NCBI RefSeq assembly: GCF_004027225.2
Contig: NW_022651110.1
Span: 700,517-764,516 of the forward strand
DNA from: Strigops habroptila
Taxonomy: Eukaryota; Chordata; Aves; Psittaciformes; Psittacidae
Length of the DNA stretch: 64,000 nucleotides
Direction: 5' to 3'
This document shows, one piece after another, positions 45,501 to 64,000 of the stretch. A program made the translations under genes and the position numbers. A model generated the notes under the pieces. The model searched no databases, was not told where the DNA came from, and saw nothing but the letters and a program-made list of their open reading frames with translations. Positions within the stretch are counted from its first letter, which is position 1, and each line of letters opens with the position of its first letter.

Positions 45501-47406
45501 TACAGACACCCCATAGACACCCCATAGACACCCCATAGAGACCCCCATGGACCCATAGGCACCCCATAGATACCCCCATGGACCTACAGACACCCCATAG
45601 ACACCCCATAGACACCCCATAGAGACCCCCATAGACCCATAGGCACCCCATAGATACCCCCATGGACCTATAGACACCCCATAGACACCCCATAGACACC
45701 CCATAGAGACCCCCATGGACCCATAGACACCCCATAGATACCCCCATGGACCAATAGACACCCCATAGATACCCCATAGACACCCCGTAGAGACCCCCAT
45801 GGACCCATAGACACCCCATAGATACCCCCATGAACCTATAGACACCCCATAGACACCCCATAGAGACCTCCATGGACCCATAGACACCCCACAGATACTC
45901 CCATGGACCTATAGACACCCCATAGACACCCCATAGAGACCCCCATGGACCAATAGACACCCCATAGATACCCCTGTGGAAATGCAGGCACCCCATAGAC
46001 ACCCATAGGCACACCATAGATATTCCATAGATACCTCCATGGACCCAGAGGCACCCCATAGATACCCCCATGGACCTATAGACACTCCATAGACACCTAT
46101 AGACACCCCATAGATACCCCCATTGACCCATAGACACCCCATAGACAGCCATAGGCACCCCACAGATAACTCCATAGACACACATGGACCCACAGACACC
46201 CCATAGATACCCCCATGGACCCATAGGCACCCCATAGATACCCCCATGGACCTATAGACACCCCATAGACACCCCATAGACACCCCATAGAGACCCCCAT
46301 GGACCCATAGACACCCCATAGATACCCCCATGGACCAATAGACACCCCATAGATACCCCATAGACACCCCGTAGAGACCCCCATGGACCCATAGACACCC
46401 CATAGATACCCCCATGAACCTATAGACACCCCATAGACACCCCATAGAGACCTCCATGGACCCATAGACACCCCACAGATACTCCCATGGACCTATAGAC
46501 ACCCCATAGACACCCCATAGAGACCCCCATGGACCAATAGACACCCCATAGATACCCCTGTGGAAATGCAGGCACCCCATAGACACCCATAGGCACACCA
46601 TAGATATTCCATAGATACCTCCATGGACCCAGAGGCACCCCATAGATACCCCCATGGACCTATAGACACTCCATAGACACCTATAGACACCCCATAGATA
46701 CCCCCATTGACCCATAGACACCCCATAGACAGCCATAGGCACCCCACAGATAACTCCATAGACACACATGGACCCACAGACACCCCATAGATACCCCCAT
46801 GGACCTATAGACATCCCATAGACACCCCATAGACACCCCCACAGACACCCCATGGACCCATAGACACCCCCATAGGACCCATAGAGCCCCCAGCAGCACC
46901 CTGACACAGACCCCCCTTGCCCTTCCCATGGGGGCCCCTAGACTCCCCCCAATAGAACTCTGGCATCGAGGGGACCCCCCCTTCAATCCCAGTGGGGACC
47001 CAGGCATGGGGGGGGGGCCCTAGTACCTGAATGGGGGGGTCCCAGTCACTGGGGGGGGGGGGGGGTCCCAGGCACCCAGGGCTGCCCCCACTGTCCAAGT
47101 GGGGGTGTCCCTGCTGCCTGCCCCCCCCCCCCAACCCTGACCCCCCTCTTTCTTCCCCCCCCCCCCCAGTTCCTATGGGAGGGGGGGGTGGGCTACGTGG
47201 TGAGCGGGGCCGGGAACTTCATGGAGGGGTCCCAGCGGCACGGGGGGGCCGTGCCCCCCGGCTCCCTCCGCTTCTTCTATGGGGCCCCCGAGTCCCCCGG
47301 GGGCTTCGTCCACGTGCGCCTGGAGCCGGCCGCGGCCACCGTCACCTTCCTGGAGGCCACCGGCCGCGTCCTGCACCGCGTGGTGCTGCCACCGCGACAC
47401 CCCTGA
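42517..47406 (+). CDS. ACP5: Tartrate-resistant acid phosphatase type 5, four coding exons
   Basis: Secreted/lysosomal binuclear iron purple acid phosphatase of osteoclasts and macrophages. Exons: 42517-42774, 43438-43565, 44930-45272, 47170-47406. Total 966 nt, 321 aa (human 325), phases consistent. A hydrophobic signal peptide ([16 protein letters not shown]) is followed by the metal-binding motifs GDWGG, GDNFYY, GNHDH, GHYPVWS and GHDHNLQ in order. N-glycosylation sites are NVT and NAS. The exon 2/3 junction gives [13 protein letters not shown], matching human SKRWNFPSPFY. The C-terminal exon ([12 protein letters not shown] to LPPRHP) is intact. The 3' end of exon 1 and the 5' end of exon 3 have been copied many times into the adjacent introns. 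Confidence 0.95.
42765..43420. repeat. Amplified splice-donor repeat, ACP5 intron 1
   Basis: The exon 1 end and donor (CGCTTCCAG|GTACCGCAATGG) recur about 12 times across the intron, with variants TTCCAGGTACTGCAATGG and TTCCAGGTACCCTATGG. Unit length is 35-60 bp with GGGGGACCCC between copies. Each copy keeps CAG|GTA. Confidence 0.9.
43630..44929 (+). repeat. Amplified splice-acceptor/exon-start repeat, ACP5 intron 2
   Basis: Five pseudo-copies of the exon 3 start follow acceptor AGs at 43838, 43971, 44170, 44535 and 44690. Each reads (G)CACTTCCCCCATTACTAC, TACAGCCTGTGCCTGGTG, with few changes. The true exon starts at 44930. A partial copy near 43643 carries AATAAA. Between them lie TGTCCCTATGATATCCCAAG minisatellite units. 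Confidence 0.9.
45285..46900. repeat. ACP5 intron 3 minisatellite with a 584-bp duplication
   Basis: Units of 20-40 bp: CCATAGACACCCCATAGATA, CCCCCATGGACCCATAG. Superimposed is a near-identical tandem copy of about 584 bases (about 45640-46223 and 46224-46807), seen from exact repetition of long stretches at that offset. Confidence 0.9.
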
Positions 47407-47409
47407 ACA

Positions 47410-48175
47410 CCCCCGTATAACCCCCCCCGAGCACCCCCCGCATAACCCCCTGAACCCCCCCCTTATACCCCCCCAATACCCCCACTGAGCCCCCCCCGTA
47501 TAACCCCCCCCTGAACCCCCCCGCATACCCCCCTGAGCACCCCCCGTATAATCCCCTGAACCCCCCCATATACCCCCCCTGAGCCCCCCCTGTATAACCC
47601 CCCCTCTGAGCCCCCCCATATACCCCCCCTGAGCTCCCCCATATACCCCCCCTGAGCCCCCCCCCGTATAACCCCCCTGAGCACCCCCTGTATAACCCCC
47701 CTGAGCCCCCCCCGATACCCCCCCCGAACCCCCCCATATACCCTCCTCTGAGCCCCCCCGTATACCCCCCTCTGACCCCCCCTTGTATGAACCCCACGTC
47801 TGACCCCCCCTCGGAATGACCCCCCCACCCCTGAGGCCCCCCCCCCCCGTATATCCCCCTCTGAGCCCCCCTTGGTATAACCCCCCCCCTGACCCCCCCC
47901 TTGTTTGAACCCCACGTCTGAGGCCCCCCCCCTTGGTACAACCCTCCCCTTCTGAGCCCCCCCCGTATACCCCCCACCGACCCCCCCCCTTGGTATAAAC
48001 CCCCACCCCTGAGCCCCCCCCATTGTATACCCCCCCTCTGACCCCCCCTTTGGTAGAACCCCGCCTCTGACCCCCCCCCCTTACATGAACCCCACATCTG
48101 AACCCCCCCCTTGGTATAACCCCCCCGCTGCCCCCCCCTTGTGTACCCCCAACCTCTGACCCCCCCCCATTGTAT
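47410..48175. repeat. ACP5 3' UTR minisatellite
   Basis: C-rich units CCCCCCTGAGCCCCCCCGTATAA and, later, CCTTGGTATAACCCCCCC begin four bases after the stop codon. They lie before the poly(A) signal, so they are probably part of the mRNA. Confidence 0.8.
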
Positions 48176-48351
48176 TGTGGAGATGGGGGGGGACACCCCC
48201 ATAATGGACCCTTGTGAGTCCTCCGCTGCAGCAGGGGGCAGGACCCCCCGTGACCTTTGACCTAGGGGACATGGTGGGACCCCCCCCCGTGACCTCAAGT
48301 GACCTCAGGGACCCCCATGACCTCAGTTGACCTCAGGGACAACCCCCCCCC

Positions 48352-48357
48352 AATAAA
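48352..48357 (+). terminator. ACP5 poly(A) signal
   Basis: AATAAA about 950 bases after the ACP5 stop and upstream of the ELOF1 promoter. It is the only good candidate between the two genes. Confidence 0.65.
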
Positions 48358-48529
48358 AGCCTTTGATCGAAGCCGCTGTCGCGATCGTTCACCCCAAAAT
48401 CGACGCTTTTCACCCCAAAACGGGGGGGGGGGGGGGGGGCCGACACCGCTCAGGCCACGTGACACCCGCTTAGCCCCGCCCTCTCCCTCTGCGGATTGAT
48501 TGGTTGAGGGCCGCGCCTCCATCGTCCAA

Positions 48530-48616
48530 TGGGAGTGGAGCGCGCGGGCGGAAGTGCCTCACCGGAAGGAGCGGGGCTAGTGGCACTTCCGGGTGGGACC
48601 GCGGCGGGAGCGGGCG
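48530..48616 (+). promoter_or_regulatory. ELOF1 promoter and non-coding exon 1
   Basis: ETS cores CGGAAG (twice) and CTTCCGG lie within 70 bases. A GC-rich leader ends at GGGCG|GTGAGT (donor at 48617). The ELOF1 start codon sits three bases after an acceptor at 49892, so this leader is the likely first exon. Confidence 0.6.
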
Positions 48617-48649
48617 GTGAGTGCGGGACGGGGAGACCCTGAACCCCCC

Positions 48650-50377
<1,728 letters not shown>

Positions 50378-50675
50378 CAGGGGGGTGGCCCCAGTTCCCC
50401 CCTCCCAGTATCACCCCTGGACACTGGGAAGGGGGTTAAGGACACGGGGGGGGGTGTTATGATATGGGGGGGTCACGTTCTGCTACCCCTTTGTGGGGGT
50501 TTCATTCCGGTTTGTAGCTTTGTGTCCCCTGTGTTGTGACCCCAATGTGTTCCCCCCCTCACCCCACAGGGATGGGACCCCCTCTTTGGGGTGGCTTGGT
50601 GGGGGGGGGACACTTGTCACTGTGGTGTGGGGACATGTGGGGACATGTGGGGACATGGGGAGGGGGGTGACAGTA

Positions 50676-50681
50676 AATAAA
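50676..50681 (+). terminator. ELOF1 poly(A) signal
   Basis: AATAAA 300 bases after the ELOF1 stop, in CAGTAAATAAATGCC, followed by a GT-rich stretch. Confidence 0.8.
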
Positions 50682-50734
50682 TGCCCTGGTGGGGCTGGGC
50701 TGGGGCTGAGCATCCTTGTCACGGTGTGGGGACG

Positions 50735-51300
50735 TCTATGGGGCTATGTGGGGTCTGTGGGGGCATCTGGAGCCCCATAGGGACATATAGGGTTTGTGGG
50801 GACATGTGGGGACAAGTGGGGTCTGTGGGGACATCCGGAGCCCCATAGGGACATATAGGGTCTGTGGGGACATCCGGAGCCCCATAGGGACATATAGGGT
50901 CTGTGGGGGCATCTGGAGCCCCATAGGGACATATAGGGTTTGTGGGGACATCTGGAGCCCCATAGGGACATATAGGGTCTGTGGGGACATGTGGGGACAA
51001 GTGGGGTCTGTGGGGACATCCGGAGCCCCATAGGGACATATAGGGTCTGTGGGGACATCCGGAGCCCCATAGGGACATATAGGGTCTGTGGGGACATCCG
51101 GAGCCCCATAGGGACATACAGGGTCTGTGGGGACATCCGGAGCCCCATAGGGACATACAGGGTCTGTGGGGACATCTGGAGCCCCATAGGGACATATAGG
51201 GTCTGTGGGGACATCTGGGGACATGTGGGGACAAGTGGGGTCTGTGGGGACATCTGGAGCCCCATAGGGACGTGTGGAGCCCCATGGGGACATGTGGGGT
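50735..51300. repeat. 39-bp minisatellite between ELOF1 and CNN1
   Basis: About 14 copies of GGTCTGTGGGGACATCCGGA, GCCCCATAGGGACATATAG. The copies are highly similar. It lies between the two convergent poly(A) signals. Confidence 0.95.
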
Positions 51301-51417
51301 GTGTGGGGACAGTGTCCAGTGTCACCCCCTCCAGTTGCTCTCTTCGGCCACCCTGTGCCCCCCTCAGTGTCCCCCCCCCAGTGTCCCCATCCCTCAGTGA
51401 CAACTTTGCATGTGGCT

Positions 51418-51423
51418 TTTATT
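51418..51423 (-). terminator. Likely CNN1 poly(A) signal
   Basis: AATAAA on the minus strand (TTTATT on plus) in CAATAAAAGCC. It is the first such signal downstream of the CNN1 stop, 2.2 kb away across a minisatellite. Confidence 0.6.
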
Positions 51424-51549
51424 GTGCCTCAGTGGCTTCACGGGGGGGGGTCCTGTGCGTGTCCCCAAGGGCCGTGTGTCCCCCCCCTCCAAGGGCTGTG
51501 TGTGTGTCCCCAACGGCCGTGCAGGTCCCCAAGGGCTGCGTGTCCCCCC

Positions 51550-53570
51550 CGCTCCATGGGTGTCCTTCAGGTCCGTGGGTGTCCCCCCCAGGTCCATGGG
51601 TGCCCCCCAGGTCCATGTGCATCCCTAAGGGCTGTGTGCCCCCCAGGTCCATGTGTGCCCCCCAGGTCCATGTGCATCCCTAAGGGCTATGTGCCCCCCA
51701 GGTCCATGTGTGCCCCCCAGGTCCATGTGTATCCCTAAGGGCTGTGTGCCCCCCAAGTCCATGTGCATCCCCAAGGGCCTTGTCCCCCCCAGGTCCATGT
51801 GCATCCCTAAGGGCTCTGTGCCCCCCAAGTCCATGTGCATCCCCAAGGGCTGTGTGCCCCCCAGGTCTATGTGCATCCCTGAGGCCTGTGTGCCCCCCAT
51901 GTCCATGTGCATCCCCAAGGGCCTTGTGTCCCCCAGGTCCATGTGTGCCCCCCAAGTCCATGTGTATCCCCCAGGTCCATGTGTATCCCTAAGGGCCGTG
52001 TGCCCCCCAAGTCCATGTGTGCCCCCCAGGTCCATGTGCATCCCCAAGGGCTCTGTGCCCTCCAAGTCCATGTGCATCCCCATGGGCCTTGTCCCCCCAG
52101 GTCCATGTGTCCCCCCAGGTCCATGTGTATCCCTAAGGGCTCTGTGCCCCCCAAGTCCATGTGTCCCCCCAGGTCCATGTGTATCCCTAAGGGCTGTGTG
52201 CCCCCCAAGTCCATGTGCATCCCCAAGGCCTGTGTGCCCCCCATGTCCATGTGCATCCCCAAGGGCCTTGTGTCCCCCAGGTCCATGTGTGCCCCCCAGG
52301 TCCATGTGCATCCCTAAGGGCCTTGTCCCCCCAGGTCCATGTGTCCCCCCAGGTCCATGTGTATCCCTAAGAGCTCTGTGCTCCCCAAGTCCATGTGCAT
52401 CCCTAAGGGCTGTGTGTCCCCCAAGTCCATGTGCATCCCCAAGGGCTTTGTCCCCCCCAGGTCCATGTCCCCCCCAGGTCCATGTGTCCCCCCCGGGTCC
52501 ATGTGCATCCCCAAGGGCTGTGTGCCCCCCAGGTCCATGTGTATCCCTAGGGGCTTTGTCTCCCCCAGGTCCATGTGTCCCCCCCAGGTCCATGTGTATC
52601 TCTAAGGGCTGTGTGCCCCCCAAGTCCACGTGTGCCCCCCAGGTCCATGTGTATCCCTAGGGGCTTTGTCTCCCCCAGGTCCATGTGTCCCCCCCAGGTC
52701 CATGTGTATCTCTAAGGGCTGTGTGCCCCCCAAGTCCATGTGTGCCCCCCAGGTCCATGTGTATCCCTAGGGGCTTTGTCTCCCCCAGGTCCATGTGTGC
52801 CCCCCAGGTCCATGTGTATCCCTAAGGGCTGTGTGCCCCCCAGGTCCATGTGTATCCCTGAGGCCTCTGTGCCCCCCAAGTCCATGTGTATCCCTAAGGG
52901 CCGTGTGCCCCCCAAGTCCATGTGTGCCCCCCAAGTCCATGTGTGCCCCCCAGGTCCATGTGTATCCCTAAGGGCTATGTGCCCCCCAGGTCCATGCGTG
53001 CCCCCCAGGTCTGTGTGCATCCCTAAGGGCTCTGTGCCCCCCAGGTCCATGTGTATCCCCAAGGGCTCTGTGCCCCCCAGGTCCATGTGTCCCCCCAGGT
53101 CCATGTGTATCCCTAAGGGCCGTGTGCCCCCCAAGTCCATGTGTGCCTCCCAGGTCCATGTGCATCCCCAAGGGCTGTGTGCCTCCCAAGTCCATGTGCA
53201 TCCCTAAGGGCTTTGTGCCCCCCAGGTCCATGTGTCCCCCCGCGGTCCATGTGTATCTCTAAGGGCTCTGTGCCCCCCAAGTCCATGTGCATCCCCAAGG
53301 GCTTTTTCTCCCCCAGGTCCATGTGTCCCCCCCAGGTCCATGTGCATCCCTAAGGGCTTTGTCCCCCCCAAGTCCATGTGCATCCCTAAGGGCCTTGTGT
53401 CCCCCCCAGGTCCATGTGCATCCCCAAGGGCTTGGTCTCCCCCAGGTCCATGTGTCCCCCCAAGTCCATGTGCATCCCCAAGGGCTTTGTCCCCCCCAGG
53501 TCCATGTGCATGCTCAAGGGCCTTGTCCCCCCAGGTCCATGTGTCCCCCCAGGTCCATGTGTCCCCCCCA
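51550..53570. repeat. ~42-bp minisatellite, probable CNN1 3' UTR
   Basis: Close to 50 copies of GGTCCATGTGTATCCCTAAG, GGCTGTGTGCCCCCCA, with partial-unit copies (GGTCCATGTGTGCCCCCCA). Long frames on both strands are translations of it. Confidence 0.95.
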
Positions 53571-53636
53571 TCTCCACGCCCCCCCCGCGTGTCGGCGCTG
53601 TGCCGTGCCGTTGGGGCTGCGCTGCGGTGCCGCCGC

Positions 53637-62275
<8,639 letters not shown>

Positions 62276-62334
62276 CGGGAGGGGACGGGGAAGGGGGGGT
62301 CCCGCCGAGGTTTGGGGCCGTTCGGGTCGTCTCG

Positions 62335-62675
62335 GTCCCGGTTTATCCCGGTTTGGGGCGGGGAGGACCCGCTCAGGTTGGTCCCGTCGAGGCGGATTGG
62401 TACGGGTCGGGTCGGTCCCGGTGGTATCGGTCCCGGTGGGGTCTGGTCGGTCCCGGTTCGGTCCCGGCGGGGTCGGGTCGGTCCCGGTTCGGGTCGGTCC
62501 CGGCGGGGTCTGGTCGGTCCCGGTTCGGTCCCGGCGGGGTCGGGTCGGTCCCGGTGGGGTCTGGTCGGTCCCGGTTCGGGTCGGTCCCGGCGGGGTCTGG
62601 TCGGTCCCGGTTCGCTCCGGTCCCGGTGTCCGGCTCCTCCCGGGTCTCGGTCTCGTCCCGGCGCCACTTTTAAAA
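62335..62675 (-). promoter_or_regulatory. CNN1 leader minisatellite and TATA-like element
   Basis: 62340-62620 repeats GGTCCCGGTTCGGTCCCGGC, GGGGTCGGGTC about ten times. TTTTAAAA at 62668-62675 could act as the TATA element on the minus strand, which would place the repeat in the 5' UTR. Confidence 0.5.
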
Positions 62676-62743
62676 GTCGGTGGAGGGCGCGAAGCCCCCC
62701 CCCGGGCCGGGACCCCGCAGCCAATCCGCGCCCCCCGCCGCGG

Positions 62744-63193
62744 TGACGTCACCGCGGGGCGGGTGATGGCGTCATATTTTCCACATTCAGAAGGGGGATC
62801 CCGGCGGGGGGGGGGGTGAGGGGGGGGAGTCCCAACCGCCCCTCCCCCACCTCACCTTCCATCCCTCCCCTCCCCCCCCCCTTCACCACCCTCCCCCCGC
62901 CCCTCCCCCTCCTCCGGTGGCGTCACCGGATCGGACTCTCCGGGGGGGGAGGGGGGGATGATACGTCACGGGCGGGGAATGCGCCCCTCCCCCACCCGGG
63001 GACACCCTGGCCCCTCCCCCCCCCAAGTAGATGCCGCCGCTCTGACGTCACCGCATTCCCTCCCGTGACGTCACGGCGCGCCCTTTCCCCCTCCCGGCAT
63101 CGCTGCCGTGACGTCACCGCGTGTTTCCCTCCCTCCCTCTCCCCCCTCTGACGTCACGGTGGAACCCCCGGCGTGGAGCCCGCTGTGACGTCA
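62744..63193. promoter_or_regulatory. Six perfect TGACGTCA sites between CNN1 and ECSIT
   Basis: TGACGTCA at 62744-62751, 63043-63050, 63066-63073, 63109-63116, 63149-63156 and 63186-63193. All are full CREB/ATF palindromes in the shared upstream region of two head-to-head genes. Most sit in a variant of CGTGACGTCACGG. Confidence 0.75.
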
Positions 63194-63367
63194 CGGGGAA
63201 ACCCCGCCCCCTCCTCTTCGAGCCACGCCCCCTTCCCCTCGCCGCCAATCACCGCCAGCGCCTCCCGGGCCACACCCCCCAAAGTGAAGCGACGCGCCGT
63301 TATTGGCTCCGCCGCAGGGCTCCGCCTCCTGACCCGGAAGCGCTGCCCGGCGGGGGTCAGCCGGGAC

Positions 63368-63424
63368 ATGGCGGCGCCTAGAGCAGCGACCCGGTGCTGG
63401 ACGGATCCCGGTGTGCGGTTCTGA
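63368..63424 (+). CDS. Upstream ORF ahead of the ECSIT candidate
   Basis: MAAPRAATRCWTDPGVRF then stop, ending 20 bases before the proposed ECSIT ATG. GACATGGCGGC is a YY1-type start-site context. It might instead mark the true leader, but no in-frame link to the next exon is seen. Confidence 0.35.
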   Translation: MAAPRAATRCWTDPGVRF

Positions 63425-63444
63425 CCTCTGACCTCTGACCCGCG

Positions 63445-64000
63445 ATGACCCCCCACAGGCTGCCCGCGGCGCGCGCGCTGCTGCGGGGGGTGGGGGCGCA
63501 GGTGGGGGAGGGGCGGGGCTGGGGGGGGGAGGGGGGGCACGGGGGGGGGGCACTGAGATGGAGCACGTGGGACCCCCACATCCCCCCCCCCGTACCCCCC
63601 GTGACCCCCTTTATTCCCCCCCGTGTCTTCAATGTCCCCACTTTTGCCCCCCGTATCCCCCCCATATCCCTCCCCGTATCCCCCCCATATCCCCCCATAA
63701 CCTCCCCATATCCCTGCTATATCCCCCCTATAACCTTCCCATATCCCACCATATCCCCCCCATATCTCTCCCCATACCCCTCCCCGTATCCCCCCCATAC
63801 CTCCCCCATATCCCCTTATATCCCCCCTATATCCCCCCCATATCCCCCCCACTCACCCCCCTTTCCCCCCAGCTCCCCCGTGCCCTGTCGCACGGCGCCC
63901 GCAGGGCCCCGGCGGGGCAGCACCGCGAAGACCCTGGTTCCGGTGCCCCCCCCGGCGCTGGAGCCGCTGCCCCGGCCGCGGAGGGGCCGGCGGCGGGGGG
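63445..64000 (+). CDS. ECSIT: Probable ECSIT, first two exons, truncated by the window edge
   Basis: ECSIT is a complex I assembly factor and a Toll-pathway signalling adaptor. Candidate exon 1 is 63445-63501 (MTPHRLPAARALLRGVGAQ, donor GTGGGG). Exon 2 starts at 63873 in phase 0 (LPRALSHGARRAPAG...) and is open to the end. The match is weak: the LPRALSHGARR part resembles the human N-terminal LPRGLHCSAA, and both begin with a short Arg/Ala-rich, presequence-like region. The main support is position: in human, ECSIT is head-to-head with CNN1, exactly as here. Other acceptors within 63871-63920 would change the frame, so exon 2 is tentative. Confidence 0.5.
   Translation, partial: MTPHRLPAARALLRGVGAQVGEGRGWGGEGGHGGGALRWSTWDPHIPPPVPPVTPFIPPRVFNVPTFAPRIPPISLPVSPPYPPITSPYPCYIPPITFPYPTISPPYLSPYPSPYPPHTSPISPYIPPISPPYPPHSPPFPPSSPVPCRTAPAGPRRGSTAKTLVPVPPPALEPLPRPRRGRRRG
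63520..63870. repeat. C-rich repeat in the candidate ECSIT intron 1
   Basis: CCCCCCATATCCCCC and CCCCGTATCCCC units of about 10-16 bp. Nothing else is seen. Confidence 0.8.

Noticed and set aside
50735-51300. CRISPR-like regular array
   Set aside because: The repeats are head-to-tail without unique spacers, and the genome is eukaryotic. It is an ordinary minisatellite.
51653-52660. Cys/Pro-rich frame of 335 codons
   Set aside because: It is the ~42-bp minisatellite read in one frame. The opposite strand is equally open, so there is no coding bias.

Overview
This is vertebrate nuclear DNA, most likely from a bird and probably from one of the small, very GC-rich microchromosomes. The support is as follows. 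Every gene has short introns and GT-AG exons. The proteins are clear orthologues of human genes. The introns are packed with G/C-rich minisatellites and long G or C homopolymers. Recognisable interspersed transposons are almost absent. I cannot name the species.

Layout. Positions 1-4081 hold TG-rich and minisatellite DNA, a decayed CYP4F-type cytochrome P450 remnant (+), a ~193-bp repeat, an inverted 21-bp minisatellite and an AT-rich island that ends at a 500-N gap (4082-4581). Right of the gap comes a conserved block: FARSA (-, first three exons only, rest lost at the gap), CALR (+), RAD23A (+), GADD45GIP1 (-) and NFIX (+, 22275-39459, 11 coding exons). A second block follows: ACP5 (+), ELOF1 (+), CNN1 (-) and the first part of a probable ECSIT (+) that runs off the right edge. 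Order and relative strands in each block match human 19p13.13 (FARSA-CALR-RAD23A-GADD45GIP1-NFIX) and 19p13.2 (ACP5-ELOF1-CNN1-ECSIT). In human the two blocks lie about a megabase apart; here they are adjacent.

Exon-intron structures were worked out base by base. Predicted protein lengths are CALR 411 aa, RAD23A 350, GADD45GIP1 223, NFIX 489, ACP5 321, ELOF1 83 and CNN1 287. The genes are unrelated housekeeping and tissue-specific genes: tRNA charging, ER chaperone, DNA repair/proteasome shuttle, mitoribosome, transcription factor, bone phosphatase, transcription elongation, smooth-muscle actin binding and complex I assembly. There is no operon-like system.

The most interesting signals are non-coding. 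They are a five-copy array of CTCF-like motifs between GADD45GIP1 and NFIX; ten CCAAT/ATTGG boxes, several spaced about 32 bp, in the last NFIX intron; an octamer (ATGCAAAT) cluster in NFIX intron 8; amplification of a splice donor and of a splice acceptor inside ACP5; a possible second NFIX first exon; a perfect CArG box in CNN1 intron 1; a perfect ER-stress element at CALR; and six TGACGTCA sites between CNN1 and ECSIT.
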